Source: a bacterium (lineage in GTDB: Bacteria; UBP15; UBA6099; JAJRTR01). From it: 64,000 nucleotides of DNA. The stretch spans positions 8,612-72,611 of the forward strand of contig JAJRTR010000140.1 of the NCBI GenBank assembly GCA_024278215.1, read 5' to 3'. Both the position numbers and the translations under genes were made by a program. The notes under the pieces were generated by a model. That model saw only the letters and a list, made by a program, of their open reading frames with translations, was not told the DNA's origin and searched no databases. Shown in pieces: positions 7,014 through 16,328 of this stretch (within the stretch, counting starts at the first letter, position 1; the number at the start of each line of letters is the position of its first letter).

Positions 7014-9461
7014 ATGAAAAAGACGGAGAATCGTGGAAAAGTATTAGCAGCATTACTGTTTGCTTTTGCGCTGGCGCTTGCCGGTTGCGGCGGTGGTGGC
7101 GGTGGAACTACAGCCACAACACCCGCTCCCACAGGCGGAAGCGCAGATAAAGTTGTAACCATTTCAGGAGATTTCAATGAAACCGCATCCCGTGTTGCAG
7201 GCCGCAGCGCCGCCGCCACAGCCAATGCCTCCGTCCTTGTATATGAGGCGGGAGATGCCGATAAGACACGGCTCAACTCCTCGAGCGACATGACCGATGC
7301 CGACGGCAATTACACTGTGAGCATCGACTTCGGAACGAAAACGACAATGGACATAATCGTGGAACTGGTCGGGCAGAACCTGAAGGTGGCCGTGGACAAC
7401 CTTACAAGCGATAAAACAACGGTTAACGGGGACCCCGACACGACACGCAAAGCAAAAATATTCGATCTTATCCCGAGCGAAGCGCTTTCCGACATTTCGC
7501 TGCTCGACAATATTTTCGACAGTGAGAATGTTGATATTACAACAGCGCTGACCTCCTCGACACTCGCATCACAGTTTATGACCGACATGAAGACCGTGGT
7601 GAGCACCTGCAACATTGCGACTTCTTCACTTTCCAATGACGATAAAACCTGCATAGCGGATAAAATCAACGACATAGCGGCAACGTCCAGTGCCGCCCAG
7701 GCAGTGAAAGACCTTGTGGAATCTCTCGAGGCAACGTACAGGGAAGAACTGGACCTTCCCGATCCGGCCGACTATTTCTCTGTCGCCGGCACATTCACCG
7801 GCGGCGCAAACCAGTCTGTGCTGGTCTACCAGGCAGGCGACACGGCGAAAACACAGTTGAACTCGCCTGGCGACATGACCGACGCGAATGGGAACTTCGA
7901 CGTGCAAGTCTATGTCGGGAGCGGCAACACGATCGACATAATTATCGAGCTTGCCGGGCAAAACCTGAAAACAGCGGTGGATGATTTCGCCACGGACGTT
8001 TCCGGGCTGACCGGCGACGCGGGCTCGACGCGAAAGGCCGCCGTCTTCGACCTTGCTCCGGATAAACCGCTCGCGACAATTTCCATCATCGACGATATGT
8101 ACGACAACGAGAACTACGATATCTCATCAGTTATCACGAGCGCATCGCTCGCGGACTCATTCCTGTCCGACATCAGTTCCGTCATCAGCGTCTGCTCGCT
8201 TGCGGACGGTTCGCTGGACACATCGGAAAAAACCTGTGCGACGGGTGAACTCTCCTCTATCCTTTCGACAACAACAGCAGTAGACACGGTGAAAGATCTG
8301 ATCGAGTCTATCGAGATAGCTTACAAGGTTGAACTGGGCACCGGCACCGACTACGAATACATGGCAAACACGGCCCGCAACGAAGACCGTGACGACCTCG
8401 AAGTCATTTACGAGATATTCTCGGACGGCCAGGTCAGCCTCAGTTCTCTTACCGAGACGGAAATACAGGAACTCGTATCGAAGATGCAGAGAGCTATCAC
8501 CGCATGGAAGAAAACATACGACACAACAGTTGGGAAACGCGTTGCGATAAAGGACGAATGCCTTGCGCTCCAGAAGGGCGAAACATTCGCCGACTCGACG
8601 GTGGAAAGCAAAATCGTATACTTGAAAAGCAATCTTGTTCAACTGATACAGGCCGACGCCGCCGCGCTGTCCACGCTGATTTCAGAAACAGACATGGGCA
8701 GCCTTATAAGCGGCTACGATGTAATACGCGGAGTGCTGATCGACTCGTTTGTCAACGATGCACAGGCGACAAGCGGCCAGGCGCTCGACGGTGTCGAGGG
8801 TCTGCTGCTGGTGGTGGCCGCGCTGGGCGCGTCGTCTGAAGACACTTCGTCGATGGGCGGCATCATGGACAACTGGGTAACCGAATGGGACAAGACTGAT
8901 GTCGAGGCCGACCTGATGAACGGGCTCGCCCCGCTCGACATGGACGACTCCGACAAGACGGAAAACCTTATGCGCCTCGCCCATGATCTCCAGGCAGAAC
9001 TCCCCGCGGACCCGACAGACGAGCAGATTCTCACTATTCTCAACAGGTATCTCACTACCGAAACCAGCACCGAAGCGCTCGCTCTTTATCATCAATACAA
9101 GGACAACAACTGTGAATACGGCTACGAGTTGAACGGTCTCAACAGCATAACATTCACCGTCAACAACTCCGCCTGCCCCGGCAAGGAGGAGGTTATCCAC
9201 CTCATCGAAACGCATTATGAAAAAGGCACGCTTACGAAACTGCGCGCGGTGGTCGACGGCATCGAGGATTATCTTAAAGCGATTCCCACGACGGATGAGC
9301 TCGCCGTCGGAAGCGCGTTTTCAATCGCGCAGAATGTTCTCGACGACATGAAAGCAAGCGAAGCGAATAAAACCGAACTCAGCGCCGCGCTCAGTGCGGC
9401 GGGTGTCAAGCCGGAACTCTTCTGGCTCTACATGAACCTCGAACCATATATGAGCGAATGA
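7014..9461 (+). CDS. Large lipoprotein with two tandem repeat units
   Basis: An 815-residue lipoprotein: a basic start, a hydrophobic core and the lipobox LALAGC followed by a run of Gly. Residues about 50-245 and 260-455 are two copies of one unit, sharing SVLVYEAGD/SVLVYQAGD, DMTDADGNY/DMTDANGNF, VELVGQNLK/IELAGQNLK and TRKAKIFDL/TRKAAVFDL. The N-terminal part of each unit resembles a carboxypeptidase-regulatory-like fold. The C-terminal half is acidic, helical and not recognised. The ATG at 7014 is chosen over the GTG at 7005 because GGAGAGG sits 8 bp upstream of the ATG and overlaps the GTG. The gene ends at a strong terminator. An extracellular structural or binding role is inferred; the function is unknown. 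Confidence 0.85.
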   Translation: MKKTENRGKVLAALLFAFALALAGCGGGGGGTTATTPAPTGGSADKVVTISGDFNETASRVAGRSAAATANASVLVYEAGDADKTRLNSSSDMTDADGNYTVSIDFGTKTTMDIIVELVGQNLKVAVDNLTSDKTTVNGDPDTTRKAKIFDLIPSEALSDISLLDNIFDSENVDITTALTSSTLASQFMTDMKTVVSTCNIATSSLSNDDKTCIADKINDIAATSSAAQAVKDLVESLEATYREELDLPDPADYFSVAGTFTGGANQSVLVYQAGDTAKTQLNSPGDMTDANGNFDVQVYVGSGNTIDIIIELAGQNLKTAVDDFATDVSGLTGDAGSTRKAAVFDLAPDKPLATISIIDDMYDNENYDISSVITSASLADSFLSDISSVISVCSLADGSLDTSEKTCATGELSSILSTTTAVDTVKDLIESIEIAYKVELGTGTDYEYMANTARNEDRDDLEVIYEIFSDGQVSLSSLTETEIQELVSKMQRAITAWKKTYDTTVGKRVAIKDECLALQKGETFADSTVESKIVYLKSNLVQLIQADAAALSTLISETDMGSLISGYDVIRGVLIDSFVNDAQATSGQALDGVEGLLLVVAALGASSEDTSSMGGIMDNWVTEWDKTDVEADLMNGLAPLDMDDSDKTENLMRLAHDLQAELPADPTDEQILTILNRYLTTETSTEALALYHQYKDNNCEYGYELNGLNSITFTVNNSACPGKEEVIHLIETHYEKGTLTKLRAVVDGIEDYLKAIPTTDELAVGSAFSIAQNVLDDMKASEANKTELSAALSAAGVKPELFWLYMNLEPYMSE

Positions 9462-9491
9462 CATCGGGCGCACGGAAAACGGACATTTACA

Positions 9492-9524
9492 GAAGGGAGC
9501 TTTCATTAGCTCCCTTCTTTGCTT
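9492..9524 (+). terminator. Rho-independent terminator after the lipoprotein gene
   Basis: GAAGGGAGCT, loop of 6, AGCTCCCTTC, then a T-rich tail. The stem is a perfect 10 bp, 30 bp after the lipoprotein stop. Confidence 0.9.
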
Positions 9525-9569
9525 ATACTTAAGATTTATAGCATTGCAATTATCTCGGGAGACGCAATT

Positions 9570-10367
9570 TTGAGAATAACAGAAAGATTAGCTTATTGCC
9601 TTGTTTTCATTGCCGTTGTAGCCATTGCCTCAGCAGCAGGCGCGGCGGAGGGGCTGCCGGGATACACCGGTAAGTTCGATTTCGTGCATCCTGCCAGTAT
9701 ATGGGGCGACGGCATGCGCGTTGCAGTAATGACAGACAAAAACCTTGCCTTATACGAGGGCCAGGAACTGCCCGTAATACGCGACAAAGAGTTTATCGGT
9801 ATGGTCTATATTACGGAAATCGGCATGCTTAACGCAATGGGCGAGTTCTACCCGCATAAACAGCTCACACTGATCAAGGGAACAGACAATATCGTCGTCC
9901 CGAAAAAAGACACGCTTCCCCGCTCACTGCCCACGCCCGGCACAGCACAGATAATATACTTTTCAAAATCACCCGCGAATCTCTGGGTTTTCATCGACGC
10001 GGGCACACTCGACAGCCTCACGGAACGCACCGAAGGAAAAGCATTCCGCGACGGATTTTATGTCGGCAAATTCGAAATGGTTTTTGTCGGACGCCACTTC
10101 TCTTACGGCAGGCTTATTCGCGAAGCTATCGTGCCGCTGGCGGTAGTCCAGGAACTGCGCATCGTGTTTCCCGACGTCATTGATAAACTCAAAAAAAGCG
10201 GCGGCAAGAATGTCGCGCCCAGCACATATCCGCCCGGCGTCAATCCGTTCAAAAGCAAAAACAAGGGGAAAAGCGGCAACACAAAAAAGAAGAAAAGTAA
10301 GTTCAAGGATAACAACGGCGGTGATAAAGAAAAAGAAAGCGGCAATATCCTCCTGAGTCCGTTTTGA
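9570..10367 (+). CDS. Exported protein with Lys-rich tail, unknown function
   Basis: 265 residues with a signal peptide (LRITERLAYCLVFIAVVAIAS, cleavage near AGAA). The mature part has a beta-rich region (MRVAVMTDKNLALYEGQELPV, FIGMVYITEIGMLNAMGEFYP) reminiscent of small beta-barrel repeats in envelope proteins. It ends with a long Lys/Asn/Gly tail (KSKNKGKSGNTKKKKSKFK). I chose the TTG at 9570, which has GGGAG 8 bp upstream. The longer frame would start inside the preceding terminator. It converges on the SRPBCC gene, with stops one base apart. The basic tail could bind nucleic acid or anionic polysaccharide; that is inference only. Confidence 0.65.
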   Translation: MRITERLAYCLVFIAVVAIASAAGAAEGLPGYTGKFDFVHPASIWGDGMRVAVMTDKNLALYEGQELPVIRDKEFIGMVYITEIGMLNAMGEFYPHKQLTLIKGTDNIVVPKKDTLPRSLPTPGTAQIIYFSKSPANLWVFIDAGTLDSLTERTEGKAFRDGFYVGKFEMVFVGRHFSYGRLIREAIVPLAVVQELRIVFPDVIDKLKKSGGKNVAPSTYPPGVNPFKSKNKGKSGNTKKKKSKFKDNNGGDKEKESGNILLSPF

Positions 10368-10368
10368 T

Positions 10369-11598
10369 TCACCGGGATTCGCACCACTTTTTTATTTCAT
10401 CAGTGATGATCATGCCCTGTGAAAGGTCGATGGACTCCTGGAGCGCGGGCAGTTTGTCGAGCATGATGTTTGCAATTGCTCCCATGGTGCTGATGTCGCT
10501 GACAGATGAGTTGAACAACCCGGTTTTCGCGCCGTCCGCAAATGGTTTGAGTTCCCAGATATTGAAGAGATCGCTTCGTTTGCTTTTTTCGTCGGTTGTA
10601 GTCATTTTATCAGGCTTCTCGAAGGAGTAAATATTTATTCCCCGCGTGGCGATTTTTATCGGACCGAGCCTGATGATCTCGGTTTTCATCTTCACACGTG
10701 CGCCGTTTTCATCTTCAGACAGAACGCGCGACCTTGTTATCTGCGGTATGCGCCGGGCATAGTCTTTGAAGTCTGTAAGTATCTTCCAGACATCAGTCTG
10801 TTTCTTATTCACAAGCACCGCGGCGGTTGCGATCTCCCGGACTCCGATGCGTGAGAGGAAGCCCACCCGACCGCCTTCAAGCAGTTTGAGCAAGTCGGCC
10901 TTGTCCATCCCTTTCCACATCAGCTCCGAGCCTGTGGGCGCGTAAGATAGTGGTTTGCCCTGTGCCTTCTCGACTATAGCTTTGACAAAAACGATTGCGC
11001 TCGACAGATTTATCGCCATCACGGTGGCGGGCTGTCTGGCGAGCGCACCGCCGACAATCGGATTCACCGACGCCAGGTCGGATGTGATAGCGTATATCGC
11101 AACGGTTTTCTTACCGTCGGCCACGGGATACAGTTCCCAGTAGCCTTCGACGTTCTTCACGTCGCCTTCCACCCAGTGGATATTAGCGCGGCGGGGCGGC
11201 TCCAGATTATAGTGCAATGTGTATTTCGCCTTTATATTTATCAGACTCATTTTTAGAACGCTTATCTCGAACCGGACATCGACAGTGTTCCCGTCGCGCT
11301 TCAGTTCTTTAGTCAACATCGTATCGGGCATCAATGTCGAGTAGCCATTGAAATCGGTGACGACCTGCCAGAGTTTGTCCGGGGGCGCATCGGCAAGTAT
11401 GCCTATGCTGCACATCTCGATGCCGCCTTCTCCTACGGAATCCACGGATATGAGTTCGCCCTTTTCGAGTATGGTAGCGAGCACTTCCTTGTCCATGCCG
11501 CGCCACGACGGTATGTTGTCGGGGATATCCAGCGCAAGCGCCACGACCGGCATCAACAGCATCAGGATAAATGCGGGAAACTGGATGGTTCTTTTCAT
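10369..11598 (-). CDS. Exported protein with two SRPBCC/START-like domains
   Basis: 409 residues with a signal peptide (FPAFILMLLMPVVALAL). Two tandem copies of a cyclase/START-type lipid-binding fold follow. In the first (about 45-215) DKLWQVVTDFNGYSTLMP marks the family, with WELYP later. In the second (about 240-395) DVWKILTDFKDYARRIPQ and WELKPF repeat the pattern. Each unit is preceded by a matching linker (SWRGMDKEVLATILEKGE and LMWKGMDKADLLKLLEGG), so the protein arose by duplication. Such folds bind lipids or hydrophobic ligands, and a periplasmic location suggests lipid handling; that is inference. AAGGGG lies upstream of the ATG. Confidence 0.8.
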   Translation of the reverse strand: MKRTIQFPAFILMLLMPVVALALDIPDNIPSWRGMDKEVLATILEKGELISVDSVGEGGIEMCSIGILADAPPDKLWQVVTDFNGYSTLMPDTMLTKELKRDGNTVDVRFEISVLKMSLINIKAKYTLHYNLEPPRRANIHWVEGDVKNVEGYWELYPVADGKKTVAIYAITSDLASVNPIVGGALARQPATVMAINLSSAIVFVKAIVEKAQGKPLSYAPTGSELMWKGMDKADLLKLLEGGRVGFLSRIGVREIATAAVLVNKKQTDVWKILTDFKDYARRIPQITRSRVLSEDENGARVKMKTEIIRLGPIKIATRGINIYSFEKPDKMTTTDEKSKRSDLFNIWELKPFADGAKTGLFNSSVSDISTMGAIANIMLDKLPALQESIDLSQGMIITDEIKKWCESR

Positions 11599-11782
11599 AT
11601 TTATTCGGCCCCTTTTTGTTATTGCGGAAACTATACTCTCACATTACAGTTGAAGAAGGAAGGTGTCAAGAGATAATCTATACATGTAGCAGCGCTGAAA
11701 TTGCAAAAAAATTGATTTGAAGTTACGATCTTAGTGGTGCTGACAGGTTATTATGGGACAACATGATATAGAATACATGTCA
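11599..11782. other. Intergenic region between divergent genes, left of the mobile element
   Basis: 184 bp, AT-rich, between the SRPBCC gene start and mobile element copy R1. It must hold promoters for the divergent SRPBCC and histidine kinase genes, but no hexamer pair is convincing. Part of it (GTTATTATGGGA near 11751) recurs near 22836. Confidence 0.4.
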
Positions 11783-11961
11783 GAGCCAATTGCAATATTA
11801 TGTTCGTAGCGAGGTCGAGCGAAATTATCCAGAGCAAGGAGGAGGTGTAAAATCCTCGCTGGCGTACTTGTAGAGTACGTCGAGAACGATTTTGTACCGA
11901 CAACGCAGCTATGGACAACCAGCAGCCAACCGCAGCAGAATCGTAATTTTGCAATTGGCTC
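11783..11961 (+). mobile_element. Palindromic miniature element, copy R1 (179 bp)
   Basis: Starts GAGCCAATTGCAATAT and ends ATTTTGCAATTGGCTC. The whole element is an imperfect palindrome centred on GTACT-TGTAG-AGTAC. It is flanked on both sides by GTCA, a perfect 4-bp target duplication. It has no ORF. It ends 27 bp before the histidine kinase ATG, so it probably lies in that gene's leader or promoter. Confidence 0.9.
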
Positions 11962-11988
11962 GTCAGACAATGGAGCGGGTGGTTTAAT

Positions 11989-13437
11989 ATGGAACTGAGT
12001 CACGCTCACCTGCGCATCGGTGCGAGCGATGTGAAGAGCGATCTCAAACAGCGGATGATCAACAGGCTTCACTGGATACACGTGATGCGCTGGTTCGCGG
12101 TGGGCGTCGCATGTATCGCGATGCTTTCCGCGTGGTTTCTGTACAGGCTGCCGCTCCATTACGCCGCGCTTGCGTCTTCCGTACTGCTGCTTGCGATATT
12201 CAATGTAACATTTACATACGCCGGGCGTCGTTTCGATCATGAAACCACGCCGATGTGGAAATTCAACCGCCTGATATATTCAGAAATATCTGTCGATTTC
12301 ATATTGCTCGCCTGCATGATTCACCTCACCGGCGGGATCAGCAATTTTTTCGCTTTCTATTACGTTCTGCATATCGTAATCGGCAACCTGCTCGTGCCGC
12401 GCAAGGTCGGCTATTTCATGGCGGCCATGGGCACATTGCTCGTCGGTGCAGTCGCCATTCTCGAAATGAAAGGTATCCTGCCTCATTATTCACTGGGTTC
12501 CTTCGCGCCCGACAACGCTTATGCCGAACCCGGCTATGTGTTCCACTACATGATCATTTTATCCGGACTGCTTTTCGCCATGTCTTATGTCGCATCTACT
12601 CTTTCCATGATGATTTACCGAAGGGAACGCTACCTGACCGAACTGAAAGAAAAACTCGAAGTATGGAACCGGCAGATGCGGCTTGCAAACGACCGTCTCA
12701 TAGAGATCGACAGGACGAAAACGCAGTTTATGCGGCTGTCGGGGCACGAGATACGCTCGCCCCTGAGCGCGATGCTAAGTATAATGCGGACGATACTCGA
12801 GGGGTACGTCAAGGAAGAAGGGAAGATACTCGAGATGATCGGCCTGGCGAACCGGCGCGCGAACGAAGCGCTCGAGATCACTAATAAGCTCCTGCAACTC
12901 GCCCGCGAAAAAGGCAAAGACCTCGAACCCGAATCCTTCGACATGATCGCCGAAACTATAGCGGAGATCAAGGAAATCGGGCCGCTCGCCGAAAAACATT
13001 TTGTCAGTGTCGACCTCGAACCCCCGACCGCCGATTCGATACTCGTGCATGTAGACCGCGAAAGTTTTCGCCTGGCTGTTCAGAATCTTCTTTCAAACGC
13101 GATAATATATTCGAACCCGGAAAGCAGGGTAACCGTGCATCTCGAAAAGTGGCATGACAAGGGCATGGTGATCATTGTCGACCGCGGTATCGGCATACCC
13201 GAGGAGTTCATGCCCGGCATCTACGACGAGTTCAGCCGCGCGCGCAACGCACGCAAACACGACCACTCGGGCACAGGGCTCGGCATGTCCATCACAAGGC
13301 AGGCGGCCGTCAACATCGGCGGCAGCATCACCGTCAGAAGCATTTCGCTTCAGGGAACTGTAGCCCGCCTCACGGTGCCGCTCAGGAAAAATGAATCGTC
13401 GGTCGACGACTCCGAAGCGCAACAGCAACTCGCATAA
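11989..13437 (+). CDS. Membrane sensor histidine kinase
   Basis: 482 residues. The N-terminal 210 residues contain about six transmembrane segments (from MRWFAVGVACIAMLSAWF to FHYMIILSGLLFAMSYV) with no sizeable extracytoplasmic domain, so it may sense membrane state or a small ligand. A coiled coil (LKEKLEVWNRQMRLANDRL) leads to the HisKA box SGHEIRSPLSAM (phosphoacceptor His about 254). The ATPase domain has an N box (NLLSNAIIYS), G1 (VDRGIGIP) and G2 (HSGTGLGMS). No response regulator is adjacent, so it is an orphan; the lone receiver at 24.9 kb is one possible partner. The mobile element just upstream may affect its expression. Confidence 0.92.
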   Translation: MELSHAHLRIGASDVKSDLKQRMINRLHWIHVMRWFAVGVACIAMLSAWFLYRLPLHYAALASSVLLLAIFNVTFTYAGRRFDHETTPMWKFNRLIYSEISVDFILLACMIHLTGGISNFFAFYYVLHIVIGNLLVPRKVGYFMAAMGTLLVGAVAILEMKGILPHYSLGSFAPDNAYAEPGYVFHYMIILSGLLFAMSYVASTLSMMIYRRERYLTELKEKLEVWNRQMRLANDRLIEIDRTKTQFMRLSGHEIRSPLSAMLSIMRTILEGYVKEEGKILEMIGLANRRANEALEITNKLLQLAREKGKDLEPESFDMIAETIAEIKEIGPLAEKHFVSVDLEPPTADSILVHVDRESFRLAVQNLLSNAIIYSNPESRVTVHLEKWHDKGMVIIVDRGIGIPEEFMPGIYDEFSRARNARKHDHSGTGLGMSITRQAAVNIGGSITVRSISLQGTVARLTVPLRKNESSVDDSEAQQQLA

Positions 13438-13513
13438 CAGAAAAACCCGGACGGTTTTTCTTGAGAAGGCAAACCCTGCAACAGCAACTTAGACAAAGGA
13501 CAGAAACAGATAC

Positions 13514-14938
13514 ATGCTTGAAAAAGTGGAAACGACAACAGACAGAACACTTATAAAAAATGTCGATCTTCTTGATGTGAAAAACGGTGATATAAGCAAG
13601 ACTGTGAATGTGTTCGCATCGGGAGGAGTGATAGCGGATGTGGATGCCGCCCCCAAGCGGGAAGATTGCGATGTGATCGACGGGCAAGGCTATACGATGA
13701 TCCCCGGCCTCATAAACTGCCACGCCCACATACTGAGTCCGTTTATATCCGAGCAGGACGGGCTGCCCGGCCTGTGGTCGTTGCACCAGATGCGCCTCAA
13801 CATGGAGGCGACACTCGCGGCAGGCGTCGTCTGCGTGAGGGACCTGCTTGCGGTGATACATGTGATGAATCGAATGAGAGCGAAAATCGAATCCGGAAAA
13901 ATCGCCGGCCCCGACATCGTGGCGGCAGGTCCGGTGCTGAGTTGTAAAGGCGGATACCCTGAGTTCATAACACCGTTGTACTTTCCTCTGTCGGCGATAG
14001 CCGGTCAACCGAAGTTGCATCTGCGCACAGTCAAAAAAGCCGTGGCCATGGTTCGCCATATCCACAAATGCGGCGCGGAAGTCGCAAAAGTCGGCTACAC
14101 TTCATTCACACGAGATTTCTTTTCAAAGAATAATATGCCGACAATATCCGACGAGGTTTTTGACGCTGTATGCAGCACCGCCCACAAACTCGATATGAAG
14201 GTGGCTGTGCATCACAACTGGGCGGACGATGTGCCGAAGATACTGCGCGCGGATATCGATTCGCTCGAACATGTCGTTTACGACCGGGAAATGAACGACC
14301 GGGAAATCGCCATGATCAAGGACAGCGGTGTGGTTGTTGTGCCGACTTTGACGATCTCGAACAGCATGGCGCGTCTCGAGGAAAAGAGAGGATTCCTGCA
14401 CAGCGAACGCGCGAAAGAACGCTTCGACTATCATGCGCTGGAACATCTCCAGTGGATCGCCGATACGTGGCTCGACTTTAACGGGGAAAAATACGACAAG
14501 TCGTTCGGCTTCTGGCGCGCAAACAGAAAACATTCCGCTATAACAGAGCGAAACGCCACAAAACTGTACGAGGCGGGTGTGCCGCTGTGCGCCGGGACAG
14601 ACCTGGGCGCGGTGGTCGCCTGGCCGGGTGAGCTTGCCGACGAAATAAAACGGCTCCACCACATCGGCATGACAAAGCTCGAAGCTATCCAGGCAGCTAC
14701 AATAAATGCGGCGAAACTTGTCGGCCGGGAAAAGCTTCTCGGCTCCGTCGAAGTCGGAAAAAGGTCGGATGTCGTTCTCGTCGAAGGCAATCCGCTCGAT
14801 GACCTCGACGCGCTCAAGAAGGTTCGCCTTGTGGGCCGGGGTGGCCGATGGTACAGGCCGCTGCACTCGGAAGTACCGGACTTCTGGCCCGGCTACAATG
14901 TGCTCTCCCACTACGACGAGTCGGAAGATACTCTTTAA
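13514..14938 (+). CDS. Metal-dependent amidohydrolase (imidazolonepropionase-like)
   Basis: 474 residues of the amidohydrolase superfamily: a beta-sandwich start (LIKNVDLLDVKNG), then a TIM barrel. Metal ligands are visible as NCHAH after the first strand, VHHNW and SLEHVVY for the later histidines, and the Asp of CAGTDLG. The end (AAKLVGREKLLGSVEVGKRSDVVLVEGNPL) is typical. The substrate is unknown; relatives act on cyclic imides, N-acyl amino acids or dipeptides. No signal peptide is seen, so it is cytoplasmic. It follows the histidine kinase by 76 bp on the same strand. Confidence 0.9.
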   Translation: MLEKVETTTDRTLIKNVDLLDVKNGDISKTVNVFASGGVIADVDAAPKREDCDVIDGQGYTMIPGLINCHAHILSPFISEQDGLPGLWSLHQMRLNMEATLAAGVVCVRDLLAVIHVMNRMRAKIESGKIAGPDIVAAGPVLSCKGGYPEFITPLYFPLSAIAGQPKLHLRTVKKAVAMVRHIHKCGAEVAKVGYTSFTRDFFSKNNMPTISDEVFDAVCSTAHKLDMKVAVHHNWADDVPKILRADIDSLEHVVYDREMNDREIAMIKDSGVVVVPTLTISNSMARLEEKRGFLHSERAKERFDYHALEHLQWIADTWLDFNGEKYDKSFGFWRANRKHSAITERNATKLYEAGVPLCAGTDLGAVVAWPGELADEIKRLHHIGMTKLEAIQAATINAAKLVGREKLLGSVEVGKRSDVVLVEGNPLDDLDALKKVRLVGRGGRWYRPLHSEVPDFWPGYNVLSHYDESEDTL

Positions 14939-14991
14939 GATACTCAACAATATTTTGCCGATAAGCAGCACGGTCGAAAGTGCAGGAATAA

Positions 14992-16227
14992 ATGAAAACT
15001 AAAACCAATTCTTTTTTGGCCGTTTTGTTTTTTGTCGCCGCGGTTCTTTCAACACCAGCAATCAGCGCGCTTGAGGACGGCGGCAATCATGCGGTAATCA
15101 ATACTTATTCTGTTTCTGTCGAAGGAAAATGGATCGACGCATTCGGACAGGCTGCCGGGGCTGAGATCGAATCGGTAATGCAGGCAAACGGTTTCGTCAC
15201 GGCTGGAGGCGAAGGCGACAAGGATAATATCGCTATTCTGTTTCGTGTTAAAGAAGCGGAATCGAAAAAGAAAGTTAATCCCAGCGGGATGCTTCTCGCC
15301 GGAGGTATTTCATCGGCGGTCGCCCTGGATGTACGCATCGAGGCGGAGATGACCGCCGAGATCGCGGGCCACAGTATTTTCAGCGAGAGCATAGTACATA
15401 GAAACAGGCCGCGCGAGCTTTTCTCGGGCTGGATACGAAGCCGCGGCGTCAAAAAACACGCGATAGAAAACGCGGCGAAAAAACTTGCGGCGCGTTTGAT
15501 CGGGAGCCTGTCCGGAGGCAACGTAAATCCTGTTGTTCCACCACGCTCAAACGCTGATCTTCTTACAGGCGACGGGGATATATGGCCTGTGTTCAGGGGT
15601 GGTCTCGCGGCGATAGCGATACATGAAGCAGGCCATACGATAAACGCGCGCCTGCTGGGTCATGACGTTGAATTTAAGGGGAACGACTCGCGAACATTTG
15701 TCGACGGGCCTGATATGACGCTGGGCCTTTCCCTGTTTTTCGCGCACAGGACAGGCAAAGACATGTTGCTTCCCCTGTTGCCGGATGTCACCTACGATTT
15801 CAACCCGGTGGAGACTTCCAAGGGCGACATCTCCTATGTCGACAAATACGGCCGGCCTGTTTCCGGCGGCAGTCGCGACAGCGCCCTGCTTTCATACTCG
15901 GGAATACTCTTTCAGAACATGACAAACGAGTACATACTTACTAAACATCCACGGCTGATAGACGAGGACAGGCCATTCCTAAAGGGCATTGTTCTGATGA
16001 ACTTTTTCCTGCCTGCTTTTTATACAGTGAAGGGCTACGACGATCCGAACAGCGATCTGCTGCGGCTGCAAAGCGCTCTCGGAGCGGACCGATGGAAGGT
16101 TAATTCCATGGTTCTACTCCCCACCGCTATCGACTTTTACCGCTACTACCATCCGGAAAAAAAGAAGCTGCGCCGTTACTCCAGGATAGCAAAACTTATT
16201 CCACTAATCGTATGCCTGTCCGAGTAG
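14992..16227 (+). CDS. Exported protein with HEAGH metalloprotease motif
   Basis: 411 residues. A signal peptide (NSFLAVLFFVAAVLSTPAIS) is followed by about 160 residues with a lipoprotein/DUF-like alpha-beta pattern, including a Gly-rich hydrophobic stretch (GMLLAGGISSAVALDV). At residue about 212, IAIHEAGHTINARLLGHDVEF gives the HExxH zinc motif with a hydrophobic context like membrane-embedded or M50-like peptidases. A third ligand is not obvious. The C-terminal half (FAHRTGKDMLLPLLPDVTYDF, LLSYSGILFQNMTNEYIL) is unrecognised. I infer a periplasmic or membrane-associated protease. The stop is TAG. It is followed within 15 bp by a palindromic terminator-like repeat. Confidence 0.75.
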   Translation: MKTKTNSFLAVLFFVAAVLSTPAISALEDGGNHAVINTYSVSVEGKWIDAFGQAAGAEIESVMQANGFVTAGGEGDKDNIAILFRVKEAESKKKVNPSGMLLAGGISSAVALDVRIEAEMTAEIAGHSIFSESIVHRNRPRELFSGWIRSRGVKKHAIENAAKKLAARLIGSLSGGNVNPVVPPRSNADLLTGDGDIWPVFRGGLAAIAIHEAGHTINARLLGHDVEFKGNDSRTFVDGPDMTLGLSLFFAHRTGKDMLLPLLPDVTYDFNPVETSKGDISYVDKYGRPVSGGSRDSALLSYSGILFQNMTNEYILTKHPRLIDEDRPFLKGIVLMNFFLPAFYTVKGYDDPNSDLLRLQSALGADRWKVNSMVLLPTAIDFYRYYHPEKKKLRRYSRIAKLIPLIVCLSE

Positions 16228-16241
16228 GAGGAAATAGAGAA

Positions 16242-16308
16242 AATAGGGACAGTTCCCATTTATTTTCCAGCTTAGTTGGTTAAGCAATAAATGGTAACTG
16301 TCCCTATT
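16242..16308. repeat. GGGACAGTT inverted repeat, REP-like and terminator-like
   Basis: AATAGGGACAGTT and AACTGTCCCTATT face each other, with inner arms CCATTTATT / AATAAATGG, and T-rich sequence follows on the plus strand. It sits between convergent genes and can act as a bidirectional terminator. GGGACAGTT palindromes of this type commonly accompany REP-associated transposases; a dead one is at 46.97 kb (association from family knowledge). Confidence 0.8.
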
Positions 16309-16328
16309 TTTCCTGTTTTTCCTGTTTT

